Of a DNA stretch of 64,000 bases, positions 29,653-38,665 are shown one piece after another; position 1 is the stretch's first letter, and each line of letters opens with the position of its first letter. Below the pieces are notes generated by a model, which was not told the DNA's origin, searched no databases, and saw only the letters and a list, made by a program, of their open reading frames with translations. This DNA comes from Acidobacteriota bacterium (lineage in GTDB: Bacteria > Acidobacteriota > Terriglobia > Terriglobales > Acidobacteriaceae). The DNA lies in NCBI GenBank assembly GCA_021846985.1, contig JAJZVX010000006.1, forward strand, positions 1-64,000, read 5' to 3'. A program made the position numbers and the translations under genes.

Positions 29653-30819
29653 ATGATCCGCAAGACTCGCCTTTATACCCCCGGCCCGACCCCGCTTCTT
29701 CCGGCCGCCCAGTTTGCCATGGCCGCCGCCGACATTCACCACCGCACGCCCGAGTTTCGCGCCCTGTTCCAGAAGGTTCTGGCCCAGCTCAAGGTCTTCA
29801 TCGGCACCGCCAACGACGTAATCCTTTTCTCCTCCTCGGGCACTGGCGCCATGGAAGCCTCGGTTTCGAACTTGACCTCGGCCGGCGACCGTGTGCTTGT
29901 GCTGACGGCCGGAAAATTTGGCGAGCGGTGGGTGGATTTGACCCGCGCCTTCGGCTGTCAGGTGGATGTGGTCGAAGTCCCTTACGGCCAGACCTTCGAC
30001 ATGGCAGAAGTCAAGAAGGCGCTCCGGCCCGAGCACAAGGCTGTTTACATGCAGGCCTCGGAGACCTCGACCACGGCCACCCATGACGTGGAGGCGGTGG
30101 CGCGCCTGGTCAAGGATACGCCTGCGCTTTTGGTGGTGGACGGCATTACCGGCCTCGGCACCATGACTTTCGACGTGGACGGATGGGGCATCGACATCCT
30201 CATCGGTGGCTCGCAGAAAGCGGTGATGATTCCTCCCGGACTGGCCTATCTGAGCGTAAGCGAGAAGGCGTGGAAGGCGATGGAGACGGCCAAAAACCCG
30301 CGCTACTACTTCGACCTGCGCAAGGAGCGCAAGAATGCCGCAAAGGGCGAAAGCGCGTACACGCCGGCAGTGGCGCTGGTGGCCGCTCTGGGCGCGGCGC
30401 TCGACTACATCGCTGGACAGGCTGGCGGCGATCTCGAAAAGGGCCGCATCGCCCTCATCCACAATGCCCAGGTGAACGCCGCGGCCACGCGCGCCGGCTT
30501 GGTGGCGCTTGGCTTTACGCTGTTCGCGCCCAGCGCTCCCGGGGCGGCGGCCACGGCCGTGGCAGCTCCCGAGGGCATCGACTCTTCCGACATTGTGAAG
30601 GCGCTGAAGGCTCGATTCAGCCTGGTCGCCGCCAACGGCCAGGGTTCGATGAAGGGCAAGATCCTCCGGGTTGCGCACCTTGGCTTCTTCGATTACCTGG
30701 ACACCATCGCGTTTCTAGGCGCCATGGAGCACATCGCCAAAGACACGCTGGGACTGCCGGTGGAATACGGAAAAGCTGTAGCCGCGGCCCAACAGGTCTA
30801 CGCGGAGGCCGGGAAGTAA
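29653..30819 (+). CDS. Class V aminotransferase (serine-pyruvate/alanine-glyoxylate type)
   Basis: The 388-residue product is a fold-type I PLP enzyme of the small aspartate aminotransferase family. It starts MIRKTRLYTPGPTPLLPAA with AGGAGA upstream; the open frame to the left is not part of the family. PLP lysine is Lys189 in IGGSQKAVM. The phosphate/ring site VVDGITGLG contains the Asp near 163. Family members move amino groups between serine or alanine and glyoxylate or pyruvate; some replace SerC in serine synthesis. Being next to serA favours a serine-pathway role (inference). Confidence 0.88.
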   Translation: MIRKTRLYTPGPTPLLPAAQFAMAAADIHHRTPEFRALFQKVLAQLKVFIGTANDVILFSSSGTGAMEASVSNLTSAGDRVLVLTAGKFGERWVDLTRAFGCQVDVVEVPYGQTFDMAEVKKALRPEHKAVYMQASETSTTATHDVEAVARLVKDTPALLVVDGITGLGTMTFDVDGWGIDILIGGSQKAVMIPPGLAYLSVSEKAWKAMETAKNPRYYFDLRKERKNAAKGESAYTPAVALVAALGAALDYIAGQAGGDLEKGRIALIHNAQVNAAATRAGLVALGFTLFAPSAPGAAATAVAAPEGIDSSDIVKALKARFSLVAANGQGSMKGKILRVAHLGFFDYLDTIAFLGAMEHIAKDTLGLPVEYGKAVAAAQQVYAEAGK

Positions 30820-30930
30820 AAGCGGAGCCAGCCGCGTTTTGCGAGTATGCGCGCGGTTCGCCGGCCCGCTTGCCAACCGCACGCATTCCGCTTACCGCGC
30901 TGGCGCCGCACAACCGACGGGACGGGAGAT

Positions 30931-32748
30931 ATGCCTGAACTTACGTTTGGAGAAAAGTTGCTCATCGCCCGCAAGCAGCTCGATCTCTACCAGTACCAGA
31001 TGGCCGAGCGCCTTGGCGTCCACGCCAATTCCATCGCCAAGTACGAGCGCGGCGAGGGCAAACCGCACGCCTCCGTGGTCCGTATCTTCGACCTGCTCTG
31101 CGAGCAGCAGGGCATCCGTTTCGATCAGTTCGAGGCAACGCCCAAAATCGAGGGAGACAAGATGAAGATTGTTCTCGCAGAAAAGGTTTCTCCGGCCACG
31201 CTGGCCGTTTTTGCCGCCGAGCCAGGCTGGCAGGTTCTTACCCATGACCAGCTTGCGGACGGCCTGCCCGCCGCGCTTGCCGATGCCGGCGCGCTTGTGG
31301 TCCGCTCCGCCGTGCAGGTGGACGACGCCCTGATGGAGAAAGCGCCCAAGCTGCGCGTGATTGGCCGCGCCGGGGTGGGCGTGGACAACATCGACGCGGA
31401 AGCCGCCACGCGCCGCGGCATCGTGGTGATGAACACACCCGGCGCCAATGCCGTGGCCGTGGCCGAACTGGCCCTGTGCCTGATGATCGCCCTGGCGCGC
31501 AAGCTGGCCGTGGCCAACACCGGCCTGCACGCCGGCCGCTGGGAAAAGAAGACCCTGCAGGGCTCCGAGCTGCGCGCCAAGACACTGGGCATTCTCGGCC
31601 TGGGCCGCATCGGCCTGGAAGTGGCCAAACGCGCCCGCAGCTTCGGCATGGAGATCCTGGGCTGCGATCCGTTTGTCACCGCCGCCGTGGCCCGCGAGGC
31701 CGGCATCAAGCTGGTTTCGCTCGACGAGCTCTTTGCCGGTTCCGACTACCTGACGCTGCACGTGGGCCTCACGCCGCAGACCCAGAGCATCGTGAACGCG
31801 AAGACTCTAGCCTGGATGAAGAAAGGCGTGCGCATCATCAACTGCGCGCGCGGCGAACTGATTGACGACGCGGCCCTCGTCGAGGCTCTGCGAAGCGGCC
31901 AGGTGGCCGGCGCCGCCCTGGATGTTTTCAATAATGAGCCGCTGAAGAACTCTCCCTACATGGAGATGGACAACGTGCTTCTTACGCCGCACATTGCCGG
32001 CTCGACAGCGGAGGCGCAGGAGGCCGTGGGCGTGCAGATTGCCCGCCAGGTACGCGACTACCTGAAGCTGGGCGTGGTGCAGAATGCCGTGAACCTGCCC
32101 TCGCTGAGCCACGAGGAATACGTGAAGCTGGCGCCCTACATCGACCTGGCCTCCCGCCTGGGCGCGTTCCTGGCCCAGGCCGGTAAAACTGGCGTCGACG
32201 CCATCAGCCTCGTCTACGGCGGCTTCCTCGCCGACGCCAAAATCGACCTCGTCCGCAACGCTGCCATCGAAGGCCTGCTGCAGGGCTCGGAAAACGTGAA
32301 CCGCATCAATGCCTCGGCCGTGGCCGAAGAGCGCGGCATTCGCATTCACGAAGAAAAAGCCGAAAGCTTCCGCGGCAGCGCCGCCAACGTGCTCACCCTC
32401 GCCCTCCACGCCCCCCAGGGCCAGAGCCAGGCCTCGGCCACCGTCATCCACGGCGAACAGCCGCGGCTGCTGGAGTTTGACGGCATCGACATCGAGGCGC
32501 CGCTCGAGGGCAACCTGCTGGTGTGCCGCAATCGCGACGTTCCCGGCGTAATCGGCAAAATCGGCACCATCCTCGGCCAGCACAACGTGAACATCGCCAA
32601 CTTCGCCCTCGGCCGCGAACGCTCCGTCACGCAGCCCGCCACCGCGCTCGCCGTGGTCCAGGTAGACGCCCCCATCTCCGACAAGGTGATGGACGACCTG
32701 CGCACCATCGAGGCTCTGCTGGAGGGCAAGTTCGTTGTGCTCCCCTGA
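30931..32748 (+). CDS. serA: Phosphoglycerate dehydrogenase fused to an N-terminal XRE HTH domain
   Basis: The 605-residue product begins with a complete XRE-type HTH (ARKQLDLYQYQMAERLGV, then HANSIAKYERGEGKPHASVV; residues about 8-60). From Met78 (MKIVLAEKVSP) it is a full long-form D-3-phosphoglycerate dehydrogenase. It has a NAD-binding GLGRIGLEVAKRAR, an active-site region RVINCARGELIDDAAL-like and LLTPHIAGSTAEAQ, an ASB domain, and a C-terminal ACT domain (NLLVCRNRDVPGVIGKIGTI) that normally senses serine. GGGAG precedes ATG 30931. A second strong site, GAGGGAG, lies 5 bases before the in-frame ATG at 31162, so a SerA-only product could also be made. No stop separates the parts. A terminator follows. 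Confidence 0.9.
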   Translation: MPELTFGEKLLIARKQLDLYQYQMAERLGVHANSIAKYERGEGKPHASVVRIFDLLCEQQGIRFDQFEATPKIEGDKMKIVLAEKVSPATLAVFAAEPGWQVLTHDQLADGLPAALADAGALVVRSAVQVDDALMEKAPKLRVIGRAGVGVDNIDAEAATRRGIVVMNTPGANAVAVAELALCLMIALARKLAVANTGLHAGRWEKKTLQGSELRAKTLGILGLGRIGLEVAKRARSFGMEILGCDPFVTAAVAREAGIKLVSLDELFAGSDYLTLHVGLTPQTQSIVNAKTLAWMKKGVRIINCARGELIDDAALVEALRSGQVAGAALDVFNNEPLKNSPYMEMDNVLLTPHIAGSTAEAQEAVGVQIARQVRDYLKLGVVQNAVNLPSLSHEEYVKLAPYIDLASRLGAFLAQAGKTGVDAISLVYGGFLADAKIDLVRNAAIEGLLQGSENVNRINASAVAEERGIRIHEEKAESFRGSAANVLTLALHAPQGQSQASATVIHGEQPRLLEFDGIDIEAPLEGNLLVCRNRDVPGVIGKIGTILGQHNVNIANFALGRERSVTQPATALAVVQVDAPISDKVMDDLRTIEALLEGKFVVLP

Positions 32749-32784
32749 GCAGCGGCTTTCCCCACATTGCATCCTCAATACGAG

Positions 32785-32815
32785 AAAGCCACCGCCCGAG
32801 CGCGGTGGCTTTTTT
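32785..32815 (+). terminator. Intrinsic terminator of serA
   Basis: AGCCACCGC pairs with GCGGTGGCT (9 bp, 6-nt loop), flanked by AAA on the left and a T6 tract on the right. It lies 36 bases after the serA stop. Confidence 0.92.
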
Positions 32816-32879
32816 GCGGGGATCCAAGCCCTTTTTGCCTGCATCCGGAGATCGGCATCTGCCATGGTTTGCCGCCGCC

Positions 32880-33368
32880 TCAGCCGAAGATGCCGGGGCA
32901 GCCCAGCCATGAGCGCAGATAGGCGATCTGGCCCAAGTGGTAGGTCTCGTGCCAGGCCAGGACTCCCACCATGCCGCTCAGCTTACCGTTGGGGCTTGGA
33001 GGTCCCGGCGGCGCGGGCGCGTCAAGAGCGGCGTCGGAAACCGTCTCCATCGCCTTGTCCAGCACGCCAGCAGCCTCTCGCCAAGCCGCCAGCAGCGCCT
33101 CCGGTGACGGGTAGACGACGCTTGAATCAATCTTGGCCGAGCGCGCAAAGATCTCCAGCCCCGGGTGGGCCCACTCGCCGCCTAGCCGCCCGATCAGCGC
33201 CTGCCGCGCCCACACCAGGTGGCCGGCGATCCAGGCGATATGGTTGGAGTTCGCATGGGGACGGCTGAGCCACTGCCCCGGCTCAATACCGGACGTCACG
33301 CGCTCAAGGAAACCGGTGTTGGTATGAAACTCGGCGGCTGCGGCCGCGATGGATGCGGGAACGGGCAT
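32880..33368 (-). CDS. DinB/YfiT-like metalloprotein
   Basis: The 162-residue product has the four-helix DinB fold. Metal-binding histidines are in NHIAWIAGHLVWAR and in LAWHETYHLGQIAYL. DinB-family proteins include bacillithiol- or mycothiol-type thiol transferases and many uncharacterised members. The start at 33368 (MPVPAS) follows GGAGG; a longer frame has no such signal. It converges with serA across the terminator. Confidence 0.85.
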   Translation of the reverse strand: MPVPASIAAAAAEFHTNTGFLERVTSGIEPGQWLSRPHANSNHIAWIAGHLVWARQALIGRLGGEWAHPGLEIFARSAKIDSSVVYPSPEALLAAWREAAGVLDKAMETVSDAALDAPAPPGPPSPNGKLSGMVGVLAWHETYHLGQIAYLRSWLGCPGIFG

Positions 33369-33444
33369 TGAAAATCCTCCAGAAAATCGAGTTGCACTCC
33401 TCATCAGGAATAGCCAAGCCGCGCCGCTGTCGTCAAACGGCGCG

Positions 33445-33477
33445 GCAAACACAAAGGCCGGAGCAGTCGTCCGGCCT
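33445..33477 (-). terminator. Intrinsic terminator of efp
   Basis: AGGCCGGA pairs with TCCGGCCT (8 bp, 7-nt loop). On the minus strand the stem is followed by TTTGTGTTT. It lies about 23 bases after the efp stop. Confidence 0.75.
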
Positions 33478-33499
33478 CCGCAGTTAGAACAGGCAGCGC

Positions 33500-34060
33500 T
33501 TACGCGCGACTCATGTAGGTTCCTTCGCTGGTATCCACGCGGATTTTTTCGCCCTCGTTGATGAACGGCGGCACCTGCACCACCAGGCCGGTTTCCGTCT
33601 TGGCCGGCTTGGTCACGCTCGAAGCCGTGGCCGATTTCAAGCCCGGCTCGGTTTCCACCACCGTGAGCTCCACAAACGTGGGCAGTTCAATGCCCACCGG
33701 GGTGCCGTCGTGATAGCTCACCTTGATCTGCAAGTTGGGCGTCAGGTATTCCACCGCGTCGCCCAGCGTATCCACCTTCAGCACCGTCTGCTCATAGTCC
33801 ACCGGGTTCATAAAGTAGTAGTCGTCGCCGTCGTTATAGAGGAACTCCATGGGCACTTCGTCCACCACCACCTTCTCGATGGCGTCGGCCGAGCGGAAAC
33901 GGTGCTCGAACATCGCCCCCGACTTGAGGTTTCTCAGTTTGGCCTGAATAAAGGCCCTCAGGTTGCCCGGCGTCCGGTGTTCCACCTTGAACACCAGGTG
34001 CAGTGCATCGTTGTGCTTGATAATCATGCCGGGACGCAATTGTGTGGCGGGAATCGCCAT
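33500..34060 (-). CDS. efp: Translation elongation factor P
   Basis: The 186-residue product has the three beta-barrel domains of EF-P, which relieves ribosome stalling at proline stretches: MAIPATQLRPGMIIKH at the start, the domain I tip loop HRTPGNLRAF, and a C-terminal VQVPPFINEGEKIRVDT. The tip residue that is a modified Lys (or Arg) in well-studied EF-Ps aligns with Asn33 here. A likely ribosome binding site AAGGAGCAGG lies upstream. A TACAAT hexamer about 70 bases upstream may be the -10. Confidence 0.96.
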   Translation of the reverse strand: MAIPATQLRPGMIIKHNDALHLVFKVEHRTPGNLRAFIQAKLRNLKSGAMFEHRFRSADAIEKVVVDEVPMEFLYNDGDDYYFMNPVDYEQTVLKVDTLGDAVEYLTPNLQIKVSYHDGTPVGIELPTFVELTVVETEPGLKSATASSVTKPAKTETGLVVQVPPFINEGEKIRVDTSEGTYMSRA

Positions 34061-34640
34061 AGAACTTCCTGCTCCTTGCTGGATTGGCGCTGATCGCGCG
34101 CGAAAGATTGGCCTTGGCCCAAGCTTTATTGTAGCCTAGCCTGCTTTTGGCGGTTCCTTCCCCTCGCCCGTATTCCGCATCACAGCATCTCAAGCATCCC
34201 CTCTCCGTATCGTTCTCCTCGCCGGAAACCATCTGCCGCTAGAGCGGTTTCAGAGTCAACGTGCCCTTGTTGCTTCAGTGCGAGGTGACATTTTCTTGGA
34301 GAAAATGCCGCTTTGCATCACGGTCTCTGGGTACAGCAATTCTGGAACCGCTAGAGTCCCCGCCAAGCCCCTTCGTTCTGCAAGGCGCGCCCCCTTCACG
34401 CGGAACGCCTTCGGTTTTCTCACCTTGGCGCCGCCGGCCTGCTGGTCTGGGTGGACCTGACCCCGGAAAAGATGCGCCGGTGAACGATGGTCCTCGCGGC
34501 CCTCGGGGGCCATCGCCGCCGGCGGCATCGCCGAATTCACCGCACGGGGCACAACTCAGTCTTTCTGCCCTGGAACAACCCTCTCGCCGTCGCCGCGATG
34601 CGGGAGATGAAGGAGGATCGGGGCACGGAGCGCCGCCTCG
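34061..34640. other. Gene-free stretch between efp and the S9 peptidase
   Basis: No supported gene. It holds the efp 5' region and a possible 110-base inverted-repeat element (34243-34352, listed separately). The right part (34360-34640) is GC-rich with frames lacking ribosome binding sites. Confidence 0.4.
34243..34352. repeat. MITE-like element with 12-bp terminal inverted repeats
   Basis: AGCGGTTTCAGA at 34243-34254 is the inverted copy (11 of 12) of TCTGGAACCGCT at 34341-34352. A perfect internal hairpin CATTTTC/GAAAATG lies at 34289-34307. The segment is non-coding and less GC-rich than its surroundings. A short non-autonomous mobile repeat is the likely explanation, but no second copy is in the window. 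Confidence 0.4.
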
Positions 34641-36758
34641 TTATGGCACCTCCGGCATGTACCGCGCAAACCACTCCACGGCCCGCCGCTGCACATCGCG
34701 CCGGTGCTCCGGATTCGTAAATCCGTGCCCCTCGCCGGGATAGACCACCAGCTCCGTAGGCACGCCCAGCGCCCGCAGCGCGTGCCAGAACTCGAAAGAC
34801 TGCGGCGCCGGACATTCTCCGTCCCGCTCGCCCACCACGGCCAGCACCGGCGTCTTTACCTGCTTGATGTAGCGGATGGCCGAGCTTTTGGCATAGGCCG
34901 CAGGATTGTCGTAAACGCTGGCGCCAAAGTAGGGAATCATCCACTGGTCGATGGAGTTCTCGCCGTAGTAGCTCTCCCAGTCCGAGATGCCCGCGCCCGC
35001 CACCGCCGCCCGGAAACGGTGCGTCTGGGTGACGGCAAACATGGTCATGAACCCTCCGTAGCTCCAGCCGGTCAATCCCACGCGCTTGGCGTCAATTGAA
35101 TACCGCGCCTCCACAAGATCGACGCCCGCCAGAATGTCGCGGAGATCCCCATATCCAAAGTCCCCGCGGTTGGCCTGGACAAAGGCCTCGCCCTGGCCAA
35201 AGCTTCCCCGCGGATTGGGCTGGAACACAAAATATCCCAGAGCGGAAAACATGGTCGGGCTCAGCGATCCGCCGCCGCCCCAGCGGCCCCGCACCGCCGC
35301 GGCCGGACCGCCGTGCACTTCCACAATCAGCGGATACTTTTTCGCCGGATCATACGCTTTGGGAAACATGAGCCAGCCCTGCACGGCAAAGTTGTCGCTC
35401 TTCCAGGCGAGCGACACCGTTTTGCCCCACTCCCGCTCCAATCCGTCGTTCAGGTGCGTCAGTTGCTCCACCCCGGCCAGCCCCGGTGTCATCTTGCCGT
35501 CCGCCTTGGCCGCGTAAATCTCCGTGGGGTGATCCGGCGTGCTTGCGGAGAACAGCCATAGCGCGTGATCGCGCGCCACTGAAAGGCTCATGGACATGCG
35601 TCCGTCGCCCACCGTGCCCGGAATACTGAACAGCGGCGGCGCGCACTGCGGCGTGGAGCGCATCCGGCCGCCCTTCAGTTCCATCCGCACCAGGCGCGCG
35701 TTTTCTCCCTCCTGCTCCGTAAAAAACAGACTCTCGTTGCCGCCCCACGTTAGCCACTCCGGCGTGCTGGTCCGGCCCGGCGTCAGGTCGCGCGGCGTGC
35801 CGCCTTCGGCGCTCAGCAGCCACACATCGCCACCCGTCGATCCCTGGTCGCTCATCAGGCCGCCGATGAACGCAATGGCCTTCCCATCCGGCGACCAACG
35901 CGGCACTGCGATCTGCAGCCCATGCAGAGGCCCGGCCACCTCGGACGGCGCAAGAATCGCCTTCGGCTCGCCGCCCAGCATCTGCGTATAGAGCTTCGCC
36001 ACCCACCAGTTGTTCTCTCCCGGCGGAGCCGCGGCCACGTAGGCAAATCCCTGCCCGTCGGGCCGCCAATCAAACTCAAAAATATGCAGCGTCTCCGGCG
36101 TCGCCAGTTCCGGAGCCTGCGCGCGTGCGGCGTCAACCCGCGCCACGGCGAGCCGGGACACATCCGCCGGGCCCTCGCCGATGACACCCACCCGCGCTCT
36201 TTGGGCGAATACCGCGCCGCTGGGCCCCTCGGCTCCGGCAACGTAAAGAAATGCCACCCGCGTCCCATCCGGCGAGAACGCCGGCTCCTGAGCAAATCCG
36301 GCCAATTGCGTCAGCCGCCGCGCGGCGCTGCCGTCCAGCTTCGACACATACAGGTCAGCCTGCTCGCCGGGCCGCGCACAATCGGAGAAGAACGCCAACA
36401 AGCTGGAGTCGGGCGACCATGCGATCCTGTTTTCGCCGCAGCGCTCCTCCGCGCCGCTCGCGGCCGTCACGCGTTCGCTCTTGTCCAACGCGCCCATCGG
36501 CGCGACGCGAATCTCCTCGCCGCCCCGCGCGCCCTGCACCCATGCCACGCGCCGGCCGTCCGGCGACACCGCCACCTCGGCCACCATCCGGCCGCGACGC
36601 ATTCCGCCCAGCGCCTGGTCCACGCGCGCGTCCATCGCCGTACTGCTCTGGGCCGCCTGCGCCCACGCCCCGCACGCGCACAATCCCTCCGCCGCGCCCA
36701 GCGCCGCGACCGCTACCCAAATCAAGCTCAAACCCCTGCGCATCGCCATCGGAAACAT
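34641..36758 (-). CDS. Secreted S9-family (prolyl oligopeptidase/DPP IV-type) peptidase
   Basis: The 705-residue product has an N-terminal signal peptide (MRRGLSLIWVAVAALGAAEG, cleavage near AWAQ). A seven-bladed propeller follows (repeated VAVSPDGRRVAWVQG-type strands), and then an alpha/beta-hydrolase domain. Catalytic Ser is in GLTGWSYGGFMTMF near residue 565, Asp in VVGERDGECP and His in YPGEGHGFTNPEHR. Such enzymes cut peptides after proline or release acyl-amino acids, here in the periplasm. Start may be 36758, 36749 or 36743. Confidence 0.93.
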   Translation of the reverse strand: MFPMAMRRGLSLIWVAVAALGAAEGLCACGAWAQAAQSSTAMDARVDQALGGMRRGRMVAEVAVSPDGRRVAWVQGARGGEEIRVAPMGALDKSERVTAASGAEERCGENRIAWSPDSSLLAFFSDCARPGEQADLYVSKLDGSAARRLTQLAGFAQEPAFSPDGTRVAFLYVAGAEGPSGAVFAQRARVGVIGEGPADVSRLAVARVDAARAQAPELATPETLHIFEFDWRPDGQGFAYVAAAPPGENNWWVAKLYTQMLGGEPKAILAPSEVAGPLHGLQIAVPRWSPDGKAIAFIGGLMSDQGSTGGDVWLLSAEGGTPRDLTPGRTSTPEWLTWGGNESLFFTEQEGENARLVRMELKGGRMRSTPQCAPPLFSIPGTVGDGRMSMSLSVARDHALWLFSASTPDHPTEIYAAKADGKMTPGLAGVEQLTHLNDGLEREWGKTVSLAWKSDNFAVQGWLMFPKAYDPAKKYPLIVEVHGGPAAAVRGRWGGGGSLSPTMFSALGYFVFQPNPRGSFGQGEAFVQANRGDFGYGDLRDILAGVDLVEARYSIDAKRVGLTGWSYGGFMTMFAVTQTHRFRAAVAGAGISDWESYYGENSIDQWMIPYFGASVYDNPAAYAKSSAIRYIKQVKTPVLAVVGERDGECPAPQSFEFWHALRALGVPTELVVYPGEGHGFTNPEHRRDVQRRAVEWFARYMPEVP

Positions 36759-36876
36759 ACCGAAATCCTATCAGCCTTTCGGCCCGCCGCCCCACGGAGC
36801 GGGCTCGCTCTCGTGCGCTACACTGCCACCATAGCTTCCTGTCATTGCCAACCCACGCTGAGGGAGAGCTCCATTC

Positions 36877-37671
36877 ATGTCCCAGATTGCCATCGATACC
36901 GACCGCTGCCGCAAAGATCTCGCCTGCATTGCCGTTTGCCCCTCCGGAACCCTCGCGGCCGGTCCCGGCGGTTACCCCATGGAAGCGGCGGAGAACCGCT
37001 GCATCCTCTGCGGCCATTGCGTGGCCATCTGCGGCTCCGGAGCCATCACCCACTCCGGCCTTCCTGCCGGGCCTTTCCTGCCTATCCCCCGCAAGCTCCC
37101 CACGCCCGAGCTTGTCGACGGACTGCTCCTCAGCCGCCGCTCCGTGCGCGAATTCAAGGCCCAGCCCGTAGCCCACGAGACGCTTGCCACCCTGCTCGAC
37201 ATCGCGCGGCGCGCTCCCACCGCCTCCAACTCCCAAAACCTTCACTGGATCGTCGTCACCGGCCGGGAGAGCGTTCATGCGCTCGCAGAGGAAACCGTGC
37301 GCTTTATCCGCGCCTCGGGCAGCCATCCGGCCGGCATCGCACGGTGGGACACTGGAAACGACTTCGTGCTGCGCGGCGCGCCCGTCGTCATCGCCGCCTG
37401 CACCCCCACCCCTTACGAGTGGGGCCGCCAGGACTGCGCCATCGCGCTCACTTATATGGAACTGGCTGCCACTGCCCGCGGCCTCGGCGTGTGCTGGGCC
37501 GGATACCTTACGCGCGTGGCCGCTCTCCACGAGCCTTTGCGCCGGGCACTCGCTGTCCCGCAGGGCTACACCGTGCATGGCGCCCTGATGCTGGGCCACC
37601 GCAAATTTACCTACCCCCGCATTCCGCCGCGCAAACCGCTCTCCGTGCAGTGGAACCCGGGCCAGGCCTGA
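36877..37671 (+). CDS. Ferredoxin-nitroreductase fusion protein
   Basis: The 264-residue product joins an N-terminal two-cluster ferredoxin domain (about 1-60) to a flavin nitroreductase domain (from LSRRSVREFKAQPV; FMN residues also in RRAPTASNSQNLHW). The second cluster motif CILCGHCVAIC is normal. The first reads CRKDLACIAVCP, in which the second Cys position is Asp14. It should reduce small organic acceptors using ferredoxin-type electrons. It is divergent from the S9 peptidase gene (118 bases between). Confidence 0.9.
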   Translation: MSQIAIDTDRCRKDLACIAVCPSGTLAAGPGGYPMEAAENRCILCGHCVAICGSGAITHSGLPAGPFLPIPRKLPTPELVDGLLLSRRSVREFKAQPVAHETLATLLDIARRAPTASNSQNLHWIVVTGRESVHALAEETVRFIRASGSHPAGIARWDTGNDFVLRGAPVVIAACTPTPYEWGRQDCAIALTYMELAATARGLGVCWAGYLTRVAALHEPLRRALAVPQGYTVHGALMLGHRKFTYPRIPPRKPLSVQWNPGQA

Positions 37672-37676
37672 GACGA

Positions 37677-37721
37677 GAAAAGGGGCTGCCGCACCGGTCA
37701 TTCCGGCTTGTCGCAGCCCCT
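37677..37721 (-). terminator. Intrinsic terminator of the DUF1080 gene
   Basis: GGGGCTGC (37682-37689) pairs with GCAGCCCC (37713-37720) around a 23-nt loop. On the minus strand the stem is followed by TTTT. It sits between two converging genes. Confidence 0.65.
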
Positions 37722-37739
37722 TGCCGGCTTGTCGGACAT

Positions 37740-38462
37740 CTACTCTTTTCCACCCAGTTCCGTCACCTTCACGTTCCGGAACTCAATCTGGTAGCCCTCT
37801 GACTCCAGGCCTACGTAACCCCTGGTCACGCCCACCTTCACCGTGTTCACCACCATCCCATTCACCGCCAGCGTGCACGTCTTCCCCACGCAGCGAATCT
37901 CGTAGGTGTTCCACTTCCCCGCCGCCTTCACCCGGTTCTGCTTCATCTGCTTCTGCAGGTTAAAGGAGGTCAACTTTCCGTTCATCGGCGTCTGCCCGAA
38001 GACGTATCCGCCGTCGAGCGTGGTCTGCGCCTGGTGCCAGATGGTTCCGTCCTGGCTGTTTCTGAAAAATACTCCGCTGTTGTAGCGCGTCTCACCTTGT
38101 ATGGGCGTAAACCTCCACTCCACGTGCAGCGCAAAGTTGGAGAACTCCTTGTCGAAGCGCAGCCAGTCGTGCCCGCCGTTGCCGTCGCACACAATCACGT
38201 GCTCTTTGGCGTCCACGTGCCACTGCTCCACCTTGCTCACCGGATGGGTGGGCGGAATGGCCACCCGCGTCCACTCGTTCTGGGTTGCCTCCGTCACCAG
38301 GTTGATCGTCTTTGCCGGCTGCTTTGCAGCTTGCTTCTCCATTTGCCTGGCCGTCTGGGCCCATGCCGGCAGCGCCGCCGCCAGTGCTCCTGCGCACAGC
38401 ACGCCCAACGTCCACCGCATTCCCCGCCGCATTTCCTGCATCCGCGCCATCTGTTGTCCCAT
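37740..38462 (-). CDS. Secreted DUF1080 (3-keto-disaccharide hydrolase-like) protein
   Basis: The 240-residue product has a signal peptide (RRGMRWTLGVLCAGALAAAL, cleavage near AWAQ) and a concanavalin-like domain of the DUF1080 type. Recognisable segments are FSNFALHVEWRFTP, NSGVFFRNSQDG and KWNTYEIRCVGKTCTLAVNG. It ends YVGLESEGYQIEFRNVKVTEL. Members hydrolyse 3-keto-glycosides or bind glycans. Start is uncertain: 38462, or 38450 which has AAAGGA 11 bases upstream. Confidence 0.85.
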   Translation of the reverse strand: MGQQMARMQEMRRGMRWTLGVLCAGALAAALPAWAQTARQMEKQAAKQPAKTINLVTEATQNEWTRVAIPPTHPVSKVEQWHVDAKEHVIVCDGNGGHDWLRFDKEFSNFALHVEWRFTPIQGETRYNSGVFFRNSQDGTIWHQAQTTLDGGYVFGQTPMNGKLTSFNLQKQMKQNRVKAAGKWNTYEIRCVGKTCTLAVNGMVVNTVKVGVTRGYVGLESEGYQIEFRNVKVTELGGKE

Positions 38463-38665
38463 CCTTTCGCGGGTGCGAGCGCGCTCCAAGCGCGCCCGCG
38501 CCCTCTTCTCAATTCGCAGGAATTCTACCATCGCGCAGCCTGCCCCGCGCAGCCTGCCCTGCAGACAACCCACGTGCGCGGACAACGCGCCTTGGGCGGG
38601 TCGATTGCGAAGGCGCGAGAGCACGGGCGATCACGGGACGGAACAAAAGCCGGAGCTCGGCCAGC

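Noticed and set aside
34256..34552. Minus-strand frame of 98 codons near efp
   Set aside because: It runs through the inverted-repeat element and has no ribosome binding site; likely non-coding.
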